A DNA stretch of 64,000 nt from Homalodisca vitripennis (taxonomy: Eukaryota; Arthropoda; Insecta; Hemiptera; Cicadellidae). The translations under genes were made by a program, and so were the position numbers. The stretch lies in the NCBI RefSeq assembly GCF_021130785.1, contig NC_060211.1, positions 129,468,501 to 129,532,500 of the forward strand, given 5' to 3'. Of this stretch, positions 21,971 through 35,598 are shown one piece after another (positions within the stretch are counted from its first letter, which is position 1; each line of letters opens with the position of its first letter). Under the pieces are notes generated by a model that saw only the letters and a list, made by a program, of their open reading frames with translations, ran no database searches and was not told the DNA's origin.

Positions 21971-23689
21971 GATATCATATGTTTATTTATCAAAAATTTA
22001 TTTTTATTGTAATCTCTATTGTTTACTATTTATGTGAATAGCATTATTACAATAGATGTAAAAGTAAACTAAAGTAGCAGAGAGAAGTGCCTCATCCCCA
22101 ATACAATCCCAGAGTGCAAATGTAATATTCCAGATTTCACACGGTTCGCTGGTACCATTGGATTTGTGGTTGAACAGATATCCTTTCCCTTCTGCCAATA
22201 ACACATTTTAAAGCTAATACTGGACTCTCGTTTATCAAAAACGTTAGTATAAAACTCATCTTAAATCTATATTTTCAGCTCCTGAAACCTTGAACTCATA
22301 GAGGTAAAAAATATATATGGAATTATGTATTTAGATACTTACAGAGGATGAAGGTTATTACAAAAATTAAAGAGAGGCATTAAACACAGTAAATAAATGA
22401 TACCATAACTGAGAGAGGGAGAATAAATTTAAATATTTGTACACGTATTCCATGAGTTAAGTGTGTCATTACCACAGACTAGGTCTTAATTCCAACAAAT
22501 ATCATTTTCCTCATAGTGAATTCCTCCATGCTTATGCGCATGAGACTTTAATTCTTCTTCGAAGTGTAGCATAATTATCGAAAAATATGTACACTCGAGT
22601 AAAGCATTAATGAAAAACATTAACAGCCGTAGATTGATATATGTCAAACATTTGGATTATACATTGAGAATTATAATTACCCTTAACTTGGAGTTTAGGA
22701 GAGAAGCAGTGCAGCAGTACATGGCAAATACAATATTATAGTCTACATCTGAAGGTGTATTCTAAGAGTAGGGCAAGAGAGAGGTTATTGTAAGGTGCAC
22801 TCAGCGGGATTGGTGAAAGCATGGCGGCCATTAGCGCATCAGTGAGGGCATTGGAGGGTGAAGGTAACGTGATCCCAAAATATTATAAATGCGTATGTTG
22901 CTTATAACACATTATAAGATCTCTGCCACCGGGTTTTTCTAATTTTGGCTTAAACTATATGAATTACTACAGAATTTATAATCCACGCGTTCCTTAATAA
23001 AAATTATGTCAAAGTACGTAATATTTTTGTACATCACAGATTTGGGCTGATTCTATTTAAAATATTAATGAGTTTCTAATGGGAAATTGACTAAAATTGT
23101 CCATCATTTATAAAGAAGGCTTCATAGATACATTCTACATTTTTGTATCTTTAAAATATCAATGTTAAGTTATGATGTTGGAATATTATATTCTACGAAT
23201 CATGTTGTATGTGAGGATTACGATATGATAAATATTAAATTTAAATTATATATTATATGTAATTATACGTTTATAAACTGGGTATTAAATAAACCTCTTT
23301 TCTGGGATAGTATGCAAAAACAATTGAATACTATAAAATAGCATTAAATAATATATATAAATATATATATATATATATATTAAAACGTAATTAAAAAAAC
23401 AGTACATTTTAATGTAAATAAAGATATGTTTTACGTATACGCTAACGGTTTGCTGTAAGGAGAGTGATGAACTTAAATCTACCGCACAAATATACTTATA
23501 TTGGACAGCAAGTACCTGACTAGCTGCGATCTTTCGTCTAAACCATCTCATATCTTATATTATCAAATCCATGAATCTGAATTACTATAATTAGTTATCT
23601 GCCAAACACTAGCAATTCAAATATAAAGGGCTGATGAACGTGTTTAGAATATCAGATTAAGGATAAAGTACAATATTGTTTACTTTTTA
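21971..23689. other. AT-rich DNA, (TA)n run
   Basis: Contains a (TA)n run at 23349-23380. At 22832 an ATG in good Kozak context opens 14 codons (MAAISASVRALEGE) ending at a weak donor-like G/GTAACG; it could be a first exon but is too short to support. Otherwise nothing recognisable. Confidence 0.25.
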
Positions 23690-24545
23690 GGAATACATCT
23701 AAAAGATATGGTAGTGAATGGAATGCAAATGAAAAAGATATGCTCAGAATATTTCTTGGCTTATAAAAAGCATTTAAGTGTGTTGATTACAGGGACTTGG
23801 CTCACATACTCATGGATTACAATAAATGCCACTAGAATCGACCGAATCGTATCTTACTGATAGAAAACAATCTGTTCATATTTCAAATGTGTAACCGAGG
23901 AAGAGAGATTTGGGATATGGTGTTCCTCAGGGGTTTGTCTAAGTCCTCTACTCTTTTCTTTACACATCAGTGACGTTGGACCATCGCTAAAACGCAATGA
24001 AAGACACAAATCTCTGTTTCTAAGCTACATAAAACACACAATGAAATGGCAACAGTTATGGAATTCAACGTAAAGATCTAGCATTTTAAAGTAAAATATC
24101 TAAAACAAGTATTAAAGATTTCACAACGAAGAAGTCGGTAGACCAAACGCTAAAAGTTCTTAAAATACACCTTGAGGAAGTTGTCGAAATAATACTCAAG
24201 TGCTGATGGCAGCGTATTAGGGACCTAACCATACCTATGCTAGACTATATCCTTGTGAGGATGTTGTTCCAGCACACATTTCCACAAGTTATATTCTTTA
24301 AAACACGTTCAAAACAATAATTGCAAATTTTTAGTGGGAAGAGTCGTAAATCTGCGTTCATAAGTCTGAAACTTCAGACATTACTATACTATATACTTTA
24401 AAGGCATGGTCCAGTTTTCAAGCCAAGTACAATTACATGAAAGGAAAAGACATATACTCTTATGAATCTAGGGGCAATACTGACTATCTAACTGGAAGGT
24501 CAATAATACACTATAATAGAGACCGGTGAATTCTCCACTTCATTG
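23690..24545 (+). pseudogene. Decayed LINE reverse transcriptase and C-terminus
   Basis: With frame changes and stops, + strand translation gives FKCVDYRDLAHILMDY (RT motif near the catalytic D), LTDRKQSVHIS, then YGVPQGFVLSPLLFSLHISD (motif B region) near 23920-23975. The C-terminal part continues as HISTSYIL, GKSRKSAFISLKLQTL, KGKDIYSYESRGNTD and LTGRSIIHYNRD up to about 24530. This is the order of a Jockey/CR1-type non-LTR element. No tail or duplication was identified. Clearly inactive. Confidence 0.7.
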
Positions 24546-26973
24546 AGTGGGTGCAAGCTAGTGCTCAGTATTATTATTGTTTTAGTTATTTTTTGTAATT
24601 AAAGGCAATTAAATACCATACTTGCTAGAGAACATTTTGTCTTTTTAGAGAAGATTGTTTCTTGAAATAGATTATATTAGATAAAAAGTGACATACATAA
24701 TTTTCTCTGTAAAAAGTTTATTATTAATAATGTCTATGTATGTTTTCGGATATTTGCCTTCTTTATATGATAAAAAACCTATTACACTACGTTTCGTAGG
24801 CTGAAGTCCGTCATCTTCATCACGTGTAAAAATGTTAATATATAAACGTGAACTTAAACCCTACAACGTGAGGCAATGAACGGCTATTTAATAAATGTGT
24901 ATCATATATGACCACACAAACAGCTTGAAGCCTATACTTGGGGAAAATATCCCAGGAGTTGTTACTGCACAGAAATTAAGAGCAAAAACAACACGACGTC
25001 ACACCTACACCAGGGAAAGTGGTACACTAACTACAGAATCAATGCAGGCGTTTCCGGTGGTATCATGGCGCTTCAACTGAAACAATGATACAGTAAGGAA
25101 GTAGCCGGGAGGGAGTGAGTTAAGGCAGCCATCTTCGTCCTTGACTTTTGTTCCTAGACAATAAATTCCAAGTTTTTAGACATGAGAATGAGGAATATTA
25201 ATATTTGAAACATAGTATTTTGAATTTCATAAAATACAAGTATAACGATGGCAAGTGTACGAAATACATTAAACCTTTATATAACAAAAGGTTAGATGTG
25301 ATATATACGTGAGAAATATACGGCCGACCGAACTGATAATGTAACGTAGCGACTGGTGACAGGAGGCAGCACTGCAGCGTGAATTATAGTCTGGCCTTGG
25401 GAAGACACAGGATGGTAACTTATGAACTTTTCATTTATCAGAAGTTCAATTCGTCATCAGTGGCAAAACTCGACCAAATTTCCAACGTTTGTTATGGCAT
25501 TTAAAAATGTCCCAAAAATGTTTATTTTTGTTTTAATTCTACATATGTTATCTAATTGTAATCGTATATTATATTGGGATTGTTCTATTACTTGTAATTT
25601 TTGTAAGTACGTACAGGCTTTTTCTAAAATTTTCTTTTATTATTTAATATTCCTGTCTTGCAAAAATGTCTACAAAACAGGAAATTCCTACTGATAAGTT
25701 CTATCAAAAACATTCTATTTTATAAGTTACAGGTTCAAACTAATGCGTTCTCTGTAGCCTAGACACATGTTGATTGGGAATTCTACACAATTTGTAAGTA
25801 ATCGTAAGTTGTTCAAACGAAAATAGTTTTAGTTGAAATAATTATGACTGACTAATAATTAAATTTTAGTTTTTATATTAGGACGCATTCCACAAAAACA
25901 AGGAAACTAACAAATGTTTTGTATTCAGGACTGTAACTCTCTCTAAAGTACATTAAAGGATAGTCGTTTAGACCGTATATAAAGTAGTGCTTTACCATAG
26001 CTATTCATTCTTTTAGTTTCGTTGAAAATACCACTTCCGGCACAGTAAAATAACGACAAATTGAATGTGTGGTTGCAATATATAAATATTAAATTGTGGA
26101 TAAAATAACAGTCTTTGAGACCAATTTGTACATATCTGATACAATTAATACTCTGTAAATAATGATGTAATTTAATATATGTGTTTTCGAGAAAATGGAA
26201 GTTTCGCCATCAAAAATCTTTTTGGATGGTTAAAAATTTTTTATGATTGTTAAAAAATGTATTTATGAACACTTGGGTTAGAGAAAATTAATTAGTTATT
26301 TATATATTTATGACAGTAATTATATTCACTCGTACAGCTGCTATGTTACTGAGAACGTTATACGGCCACCGCTTCTAAATATTATTGATATAAAAGTGTG
26401 TAAGAGAATATTTTGGTGTTAATGTTGCGAGAATTAAAAAGCTACCTTAAGTTTTGCTCTAGCATACTTTATAAAATCATAACATACTGCCTTTTCCAAC
26501 TTGGGTGGCTGCTTTTATATGAAATATCTAGAATAAAGTTGTTTTGAAATACATTTTGTGGTTAGCCTAGTATTTAGTGTGTAATATTTGAGATAAAGGT
26601 TTGCTGAAATGCAAAGGACCACATTTTAGAAAAGTAGTTCATATTTTGAGATATAACGATGGGAAATGTCCGAAGTCCTATTATTCTTTGAAGAATACTT
26701 TGTTGGGGATTAATGAAATGTGAGAACTTTAACACTTTGTTAACTTAAGTATACAGTACAATACATCCTATTAACAATTAAAAATAATAAAAGTTTGAAG
26801 CCCAAAGAAACAAGTGATCTTTGTGAACCAGTCTTTTACAAAATTAAATTAGGCTATTGCCATTAAAAAAATCCAATGTATACTAATAGATCAGGCATTT
26901 TTGTCTTCCAATCATGTTATTCAAACTCAGATGTGAAAGAAACGAATAAGTAGAAAATAATTGAATCATAATT
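24546..26973. other. AT-rich DNA, no gene seen
   Basis: A 90-codon + strand frame at 25422-25694 is rich in F/C/K/Y, as expected of chance frames in AT-rich DNA. Small GC-richer pockets at 25080-25150 and 25320-25420 have no recognisable content. Confidence 0.25.
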
Positions 26974-27034
26974 TTCCAGTAGTATGTTCACCCACCAAGT
27001 AAAAGATCTGGATTCGAGTCCCGGCGGAATAATC
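26974..27034 (+). repeat. tRNA-derived remnant (SINE head or tRNA pseudogene)
   Basis: GATTCGAGTCC at 27011-27021 fits the RNA polymerase III B box / T-loop, followed by CCGGCGG as in a T-stem and acceptor. Upstream CCAGTAGTATGTTC and CACCAAGT resemble D-arm and anticodon-arm sequence. The acceptor stem cannot be closed, so it is not an intact tRNA. Confidence 0.45.
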
Positions 27035-28405
27035 TTTGTGTGTGATTCAATTTTAAATAACATTTAATTATACTGTTTCCCCTTATACAACCATCAAATT
27101 TTAAAATTTATAATTAATGGAAATATATAGTAGACTATAATTTAAAATAATTATTTAGTAACGTAAATCATATTGTACATTCTCAGGGTTGTGAAAAAAT
27201 GTACATTCCCAATAATGTGACTTGGTTAAAGTTGAGTTGTTTCTTAATCATAGTGGTTGTTAGACTTCAAATCATGATTGAGATACTGGGAATCGAGAGG
27301 TAAAAAGTAATTTGTAACCGTAAGTTGGAGTATAAAGTACTAAATGAATACTCGTACAGTTTTAAAGAAGTTGAACTAAATCGTGTAAACAAAAACGTGT
27401 GTGAGTGAAAAGATCTGTAATAATAATATATCTGCACAATTCATACTTTTATGTGATCTCCAAATAAGCCCACCAAACAATGAATATACTCATATAATAT
27501 GGGCATATAAAATAATACCCTAATTTCATAGATTTCAAAACAGTTATAAACAAAAACTATGTCTTCCACATGTTATATTGGATGCATTGAAATGAAGACC
27601 AGACAGTAGTGTTTCAAATGATTTCATGGCAAATGCCTAAGAAATGATAATTGATTTACCTCTATCATAAAACTAATGGTTCAACTAATAGTCATAACTA
27701 CATTTTGGACTAACTCTAAACAATGTATAATAAATAGTAGGAGTTGAGGTAGAGTTGCGACACAAAACTTCTGACAGACTATCCTCTTCGCCATGAAATT
27801 GTTAGTGGAGAGTTAATAAATAACATCTATTTCATTTAAATTTTAAAATAACATGGTGAAAGCATTTAAAGAATAGGTAGTTGTTATGAGGCTACGAATA
27901 TTGATTTTCAATATTGTATGATGATTCTTGTTCAATTTCCCCGAATTTATTGTTGATTCTCCGAATTTGAAGTCTTGTCAAGTCAAACCAACGTAGTTTG
28001 AGGTAACTAACTGGTAGAAAGTGAGTATTTTAAAGGTCACTAACATTTCAGTAAGCTCAGTGTAGTAAATTTACAGCTTGATTTTTTTCAGCAATAATCT
28101 AAACTTTCCCAGTTAGAAGTTATAACTTATAACTTAGCGTATTTTAATCATATATTCTTTTTAATTACAGATGATAAAGAGTTTAATAATTAACTGATTT
28201 TTTGGGAACACTAAACGTTAGGGCAAATCATCATTACTTGAAAATAAAACATTAAAAGTGAAAAAATAGCTTTACCAACTCAATACTTATATCACGATGT
28301 TTGTATTCGATTAAATTTATGTGTCATGTTATATTTTTATTATACAGACTAATCAAAGGATCAAATAATTTAACACATTAACTGAGATGGAACCAGCTCA
28401 TTAAT
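27035..28405. other. AT-rich DNA, no gene seen
   Basis: No splice-bounded coding island, element or RNA gene recognised. Confidence 0.3.
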
Positions 28406-29457
28406 ATCCAGGCTGTCCTAAAGTCGGTACATAACTAGTGTTGCAGTGAAAGTGTTAACAATATATTCCGTAACAAGAGATGTATCATAGATTAACACAC
28501 CGACTGCGATGGACGTATTTCAATACTATCCAGGCTGTCCTAATTTCGGTACATGACTAGTGTTGCAGTGAAAGTGTTAACAATATATTCCGTAACAAGA
28601 ATGTATCATAGATTAACACACCGACTGCGATAGACGTATTTCACTACTATCCAGGCCGTCCTACGGTCAGTACATGACTAATGGTGCAGTGAAAGTGTTA
28701 ACAATGTATTCTGTAACAAGAGATGAATCATAGATTAACACACACCGACTGCGATAGACGTATTTCACTACTATCCAGGCTGTCCTACGGTCAGTACATG
28801 ACTAATGGTGCAGTGAAAGTGTTAAAAATGTATTCTGTAACAAGAGATGAATCATAGATTAACACACCGACTGCGATAGACGTATTTCACTACTATCCAG
28901 GCTGTCCTACGGTCAGTACATGACTAATGGTGCAGTGAAAGTGTTAACAATGTATTCTGTAACAAGAGATGAATCATAGATTAACACACCGACTGCGATA
29001 GACGTATTTCACTACTATCCAGGCTGTTCTACGGTCAGTACATGACTAATGGTGTAGTGAAAGTGTTAAAAATGTATTCTGTAACAAGAGATGAATCATA
29101 GATTAACACAACCGACTGCGATAGACGTATTTCACTACTATCCAGGCTGTCCTACGGTCAGTACATGACTAATGGTGCAGTGAAAGTGTTAACAATGTAT
29201 TCTGTAACAAGAGATGAATCATAGATTAACACACCGACTGCGATAGACGTATTTCACTACTATCCAGACTATGATACGGTCTGTACATGACTAATGGTGC
29301 AGTGAAAGTGTTAACAATATATTCCGTAACAAGAATGTATCATAGACTAACACACCGACTGCGATAGACGTATTTCACTACTATCCAGACTATGATACGG
29401 TCTGTACATGACTAATAGTGCAGTGAAAGTATTAACAATGTATGCTGTAGCAAGATA
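28406..29457. repeat. Satellite-like tandem array, ~122-bp unit
   Basis: About 8.6 head-to-tail copies. The landmark ACACCGACTGCGAT recurs every ~122 bp (near 28497, 28619, 28743, 28864, 28986, 29109, 29232, 29354). Central units are most alike and edge units diverge, as expected for unequal exchange. Subfamilies are visible: units near 28.4-28.6 and 29.3 kb share AACAATATATTCCGTAACAA, the central ones share AATGTATTCTGTAACAA. No coding frame runs through it. Confidence 0.95.
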
Positions 29458-30959
29458 TGTGTCATATCTTACGTAATATTAACTTGAACTGATTTTATCG
29501 CGTACACTTTGTCACAGCTCTACATTTTACATGCTAATTTTAAAAATCTAATAAAAATTATCCTGTTTTTTGTATTGCAGTCCATACCATTTTTAATTGT
29601 ACTTACACAATTTTGTAATCGCGTCAAAATTCTACAGTTACATATGTCATACAACTCACGCATATTTATTCGTAAAACACGCATTCCGACATCACTATTT
29701 TGCCACCGCGCCATGGCGACTGGTAGACAGTTTCACTGAGCTCGAAATGATATTATGCACTTATAAAATGTAAAATGCAATACCTCGAGTTTCCACCAGT
29801 CACTTGTATTGGATTTGTGGATGCACGGATCTCTTCATTGGAACTCTATTGGCCACATGCGCACGTATCTAAGAGGCAGACGGGGTTTCTAACATTTATA
29901 CATAGTTTTACTCGTATACGGTGAATTAATCCTTCCACATGACACACACACAACCTACTGTTTGTTAAAATACAAATTACATTTTCGAATAGTTTTTAGA
30001 TAATCCAGTATATTTTTATAACTTATTCTGTTCTTTTGCTGTATTAAATGAAACCCTGTTTGTATCCTTAGCAAATATAAACATAACTTAATTGAACTTG
30101 CCTTGTTTCAATGAACACACAAAATAATGTGTTAAGGCAATAAAATCGAATTTGGTATGGAAAATATTTGTAAAATATCAACAAATTTAAAAGAGAAACA
30201 TTTAAAATTCTTTCAAATTAATTTTACCGGTAACAAAAACAATTGAAATTATTATTGCTCCAAGAGGAGTTGCAGGTATTAAATGTGGCATAAGTTAATG
30301 TAACCTTGGTATTAAATATTTTAATCTGGAAATAAATGACTGAAGGTTGAAATATGCAATTATTACAATATTTATTTTAATTTTTTAATGAAATATAATT
30401 TAAGGGGATGATATGGTCTTAGTTGTTTTTTCCTTGAGGAAATGAAGTTTTTATTAATACAAAATGGTATTCTCTTCAGGTAATTTTCGTACGAATACTG
30501 TAATCAGTGATAACATTATCTTCAATGATTCTTTTTCCGCATAAGATTTCCAAAAAGTCTATTTGATTTTACCACTATTTCTCGTAGATTATTATAAAAA
30601 CTATATTTTTTATGTTGCATTAGATCATTATTTAATCAAATCAATTATACCGCCTGAACTTTAATGTATAATGTGTATTACAGTATGTTTGTGAGTACGG
30701 ACATAACAGACTACAGCGATATACGAGCGACGACGCGTATGATATTCTTTAGCATTGCAATGGAGGTGTTGGAGAATGAAGACGTAGGGGTGACTCATTA
30801 TGATTTTAAGATACTTGAAGCAAATTATTATTTCGATAACAGTATGTTACCCCAATTTCAGCTAAAAAATGTACTTTCGAGAATTATCTAAACTTGTATT
30901 TAAAATGCATTGGTGTAAACCAACATTGATAACGACAAAAGGCAACTTAATTTTTTGTA
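29458..30959. other. AT-rich DNA, no confident gene
   Basis: A 75-codon + strand frame at 30664-30891 has fairly protein-like composition (DITDYSDIRATTRMIFFS) but no splice signals or motif. A GC-richer pocket lies at 29700-29890. Confidence 0.25.
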
Positions 30960-31085
30960 GACTGCCCCTCCACCGTGAAGTAGGTTAGCGAGTCGGGTCG
31001 TTGTAGGCCTATTATTGACGTTCGTCTACTCTCGTAGGTCATTGAACGGCCCTTTGCGCAGGTGCAGTTCCGTCCTAGACAGTTT
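30960..31085 (+). repeat. Dispersed repeat, copy 2
   Basis: Matches the reverse complement of 13320-13445 in ordered blocks (TATTATTGACGT, AGGTCATTGAACGGCC, TTGCGCAGG). Confidence 0.5.
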
Positions 31086-34000
31086 AATGTAATCATTGCG
31101 CTACAAGTTTATTACAAATGTAACTTTGGGCTGCCTGTGTTTATGACACGACGTATATATTATTCTTTTTAAACTTTTGAGTTACTTTTATTACTGTTCT
31201 GTGCACATTTGTTTGTATATGTACATTTCAGTATGAAGGCCAAGCATAACAAATTTGAGCAGATATAGAAACACCAATAATATTTCTCTTTATAAATTTT
31301 AGTATTTTACAAAGTAAATAGTTATAACTATATTAGAAATAACAAACTAGTTATTCTAAAATTTGACTTGGAAAGCACCATAATGGAATAAACTTACACT
31401 GAAAACCACTGATGGAAATACAATTTATCTAAATTCCGATAAAGTTCCAATTTGTAAGGGAGTAAAATTCTTAAAACATCCTTAGGCAATAAACAGGAGC
31501 GGCTGAATGACAAGAAGGGAAGGTTATTATCTTCTCTCGGTGCAAGTTGCCTAGAGGAGTCAATTTACATTTTGTTATAACAAAGTGAAAACTTTATCTA
31601 CTCCTTGAGGAAATAGCAAAAACTTATTCCTTCCTTGAAGAAATGGAGTTAGGTAACGACGTAAAGAAAGTTTTTGCATTCTAAACTTAACAAATTAAAC
31701 AGAGTAAAGTAAACGTATTAAGAGTTCGTACTTAAGAAAATGCAGGACCCTGTTATGTTGTTTTACAATTTACAAATGGTTGAACACAATCACACATACA
31801 TATATACATTTGTTTGAATTTTAAAAGTTTTATTACTGTAATAATTTAAAAAAAACAGTCTATTTCCAAACACCATAAGCAATCGTATCCTAATATAAAA
31901 ATGTTTACCAATTTTTAGTATAGGAGTTCATCCCTACGGCATGAATAGAGCAATAACTATAGGATTAAAATTTCATATAGATTTATTACTTTGAAAAGAC
32001 TGAACATGTTTTTTTTTTATCAGAAAATACTTTGTAAACTGTCGAAAACTTACAATGTGAGCCACATTGCATCTATTTACTGAAAGTACTAAACGGGAAT
32101 AAGTTTATTCCTAAATATGTATCGTTTTTACAGCTATAAATTATAGTGACTCATAATGATGGAATTTAGAGCAAGGGTTATCCTTTTTGCGTATCTTTAA
32201 AGTTTGTAAAACAGTTACAAATAACAATATATCGGTAGAATTATTCTCCTATATATTGAAACAATATGATCAAACAGAATTTGAGTGCTAGAATAGGCAT
32301 GTGACATTGTATTTTAAGGTTAAATGCTTATACAAAAGGATATATCCATCTGACTAATCGTCTGGTTGAAGACAGATGAAAGTCATATTTATGATTAATT
32401 TGGCTTAAGATGTAAGCATTAGTTCAAAATAAAGGCAAATTAACAAGTGATTGTGTGCTTCTCGGTGGGGAATTGCCATTTCATTTTCACTACTTACCCA
32501 AACAAAAGATAAATTACTCGCATTCACTCTCACTCTGTTTCTTGCCTTATCAACTTCTCCTCTTAGCTGGAAACTGTTTCCATTTGCTAATTTTGTGTTG
32601 AGAGAGAAATTAGAAACCTAGAATCCACAACATCTATTCTACATAGCTGTTTTAAAGTGAAACTTCCTTTGTCATTTTCATTATTAATTATATCGATATT
32701 ACAATATAAGCTAATATCGTTATTATTTTTTACGGTTATTATTTTATTACGGACATTTTTTCCCAATAAGGTAAGAGGTATAAAGTAAAAAATATAACAG
32801 GTAAAAAATTAATTTGCACGGCTGAAGTTACTAATTTTCACTATTGTATTATTTAACTGTTAAGTCATTGTGATAAAAATATTAAGACTGGAAGTACATA
32901 GTAAGGACCCAACCTGGCAATAAATAAGTTACTTGTCATCTGATTTAAATATTTTAATGTGTCACTTTTTGATAAAGTTACTATAAACAGTTATCTTATT
33001 TTTTAAATAAAAAAAAGTATCTTTAATATATTTTAGGTTAAATATGGCCGCAATTATTAAATTTAAACTTCAAAGTTGTTGACTAATATTTATTTACTGT
33101 GAATTATGTTCACACGAAGAGTTTGCTAAAATTAGGTCACATTTTGTTGAATAGTTTTAAATATATGATATAAAAATCATTAGGACAACTACACGGTAAA
33201 TACAAATATATAGGTCAAACTGTTTAATATTCAGTTCCAATAGCTTACAGCATATACGTGTATAATGGTCCTATAAAACTATATACAAAGCAGTGGTTGA
33301 ACACAGTTACAAAGTGAATGATCCTTATTATTTAAATATTAATAATTATTAAAATAAATATATATCTGAAATATTTTTGTGTTGTTTTAATTCGTATTGC
33401 AAATTAAACTAAAATATGATGATTTAGATGTACCTCTTAAATCCAGAAACCGCTTTGCATTGATTGTATCCTAAAATCAACAGTCTAATTTAATAACACC
33501 TAATTTTATAAGGATCAAACGTTTTTGCTTCTAAAATTTGGAAAAAATATCAGTGCCAAAAACAATAGCATTGTTTTAATAGTGTAACATTTAATATAAT
33601 CAACAAATCTCTCCTCCCTACGAGTTCAGACTGTAGATTCATTAATTACAAAGAGTAATATAGAACTTAGTGCAAGTATAAGATATATTGATATCTGGAG
33701 CGGTTTTCAAAATATGGTATGCTGAAAAGATATTGAAGTCAAGAAAGAAGGAAAATTTTAGTTAGCTGTCATATTAAAACGTATCGATCCAAGATTCAAA
33801 TATGAACAAATATCAAATAGTTAAGGGACCAACTTTCTTTATTGTTATTACAAAGAAAATCCCCACTTTATTTAACCACTTATTAGCAATTTAAGCAGTG
33901 TGGAGGCAATGTGAACAGCACCTGTACTTGTGTATTTTGTAAACACGAGTACGCGAGCTCCCTTACTCCTGTGTTTACAGTCGCACTGTGGATATTGCCA

Positions 34001-34240
34001 CCGAGACCGAGCATCCGCTGATTGTATCAGTCGTCGTACAAGCTTAGACACAGACATTAAAAACATTTGGAATAAAGAATATTTGATGGCTAATTTGTGG
34101 TTGGAATAAAAATTATAGAATTATGGCTTTATAAGAACTGTTGAAAAAGATCAACGTATCTACTTTTAGTCAGTTCGTCTCGTCCAAGAACTGGTGATGA
34201 GTGAAATTTTTTATAAGATATGAAAAAATGAAATGAAAAA
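31086..34240. other. AT-rich DNA, no confident gene
   Basis: At 32047-32072 a 26-nt minus-strand segment has both splice consensus ends but its phase does not fit the exon series. A GC-richer pocket at 33900-34060 holds a 64-codon minus-strand frame without motifs. Confidence 0.25.
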
Positions 34241-34310
34241 TGACTTTATTTACAGAGGCGAAGTTAGGACTTAAAAGTCCTCTCTACCACTTAACCTCCT
34301 TATATTAGGT
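34241..34310 (-). mobile_element. Probable LINE 3' UTR fragment with hairpin
   Basis: Read on the minus strand: GTGGTAGAGAGGACTTTTAA..., TTCGCCTCTGTAAATAAAGTC, then A/T-rich tail. Such a short hairpin (AGGACTT/AAGTCCT, 34266-34281) followed by TAAATAAA is typical of Jockey/CR1-type 3' ends. Only the tail is present, so this is a severely 5'-truncated copy. Confidence 0.45.
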
Positions 34311-35276
34311 TTCGTAAAAAAATCAAAACATCATGGCTAGATTCACTTCAGCCCCTTTTTCCACTGTGACTTCTGACAGTTGGTTATTTATTCATTTTAT
34401 TCAATGTGATTTGTTTTGGTGTTATAGAGATTGGTTGCTGCAAATTCATCAAACAACTACATATATAGATATAGCTTATAAATCACGTTAGTATTTGCAC
34501 CAGAACTCAGATACATTGAATAATATTTGCTTACTGAATACTTTTATCTTGGTAACAATCTGGATAGTCATATGCTCTTTCGGTTATCATGATTTTTCAA
34601 GATATCCGGGTTCATCAAAGGTCCGGAATTATAGAGATCCGCCAGTATTGTGTTGAAATGCTTTCTCCGTGTGACGTTGGATGAGTGGTCAGATTTAATG
34701 GAGATCCTCCGAGCTCTTTTAGGAGAAATTTTAATTCAGGTACACCTCATACGAAGAGTCTCTTTGAGATCCATTGAGTTCTTTGAAGATATAATCATTA
34801 AATATTCGTTAAGGATTCATAATTGATCATTTCTTTCTCAATTTTAATAGCCCGGTTGTACACGTGTTGATATATAATTAATATATAGTAAATTTGTAAT
34901 ACTTAATTAACCGAATAATTTTATTCAAAAGAATAAGAGAAGTAGGGTTAATTATATGATATATTCTAAAAAAGTTATGTATCAACACAATTTTTTTATT
35001 GAATATATTGTACTTTGAAATACTAATTTTGTATCGAAAGTTATCTATATTCTGAATAAAGATTGATTTAGTTACTCTCTACTACCAAACGTAAACAGAA
35101 AAAAATCAAAAACAAAAATCTTCTTAAATAACGACTTACAAACTTTACCTAGGAAAAATGATAAGTTCCAGAAAAAGTACGATTCAACTCGACTCGGGTA
35201 GTTGTGAAGAAGTTTTAATAATCAATCAGAGGTGATCAAGGTTAGGAGGAAATTACCTGTTAAAAGTTATACTCAC
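34311..35276. other. AT-rich DNA, probable intron
   Basis: Nothing recognisable. Confidence 0.3.
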
Positions 35277-35368
35277 ATCAGCAGCTGATTGGACAGTTGC
35301 TGCCTCAGCTGCCTCAACGATCTCGGCGTCAGCGTCATCACGTCCGACGGACTCGAAGGCTTCAGTAT
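35277..35368 (-). CDS. Internal exon, acidic Ala/Glu-rich segment
   Basis: This 92-nt minus-strand island has a fair acceptor (ATTTAGTACAG) and a strong donor (GAT/GTGAGT). The favoured frame takes two bases, then encodes TEAFESVGRDDADAEIVEAA and EAATVQSAAD, ending in phase 0. Most codons start with G, a common mark of real coding sequence. A second frame (ILKPSSPSDV...) is also open. Phase 0 at its end suits candidate exon 6341-6364, but its start does not fit exon 56859-57103 directly, so an exon between them is missing or it belongs to another gene. Confidence 0.5.
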
Positions 35369-35478
35369 CTGTACTAAATAGCAATCTACTTTAACTTGGT
35401 TTCTTATTAAACGATATAATTTTGAATAGAGTATTTCATAGTAAAACTTGTATATCAGATCTTAAGATCTGTTGTCAA

Positions 35479-35481
<3 letters not shown>

Positions 35482-35526
<45 letters not shown>

Positions 35527-35598
35527 CTTATAAATAATATATATATATATATATTATATACTTATAAATAATATATATATATATATATATATATATTA
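35482..35598. repeat. (TA)n microsatellite with higher-order unit
   Basis: Long TA run containing two copies of a unit with ACTTATAAATAA (near 35526 and 35560) separated by TA repeats. Confidence 0.9.

Noticed and set aside
22832..22877. Short first exon (MAAISASVRALEGE) on the + strand
   Set aside because: Good Kozak context but only 14 codons, a weak donor and no partner exon.
25422..25694. 90-codon + strand ORF
   Set aside because: Rich in F, C, K, Y and I as expected from AT-rich noncoding DNA; no motif, no splice signals.
26974..27034. Functional tRNA gene
   Set aside because: The T-arm is convincing but the acceptor stem and D-arm cannot be closed.
32047..32072. 26-nt minus-strand micro-exon
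   Set aside because: Both splice consensus ends are present, but its only open frame needs an upstream phase that exon 35277-35368 does not provide.
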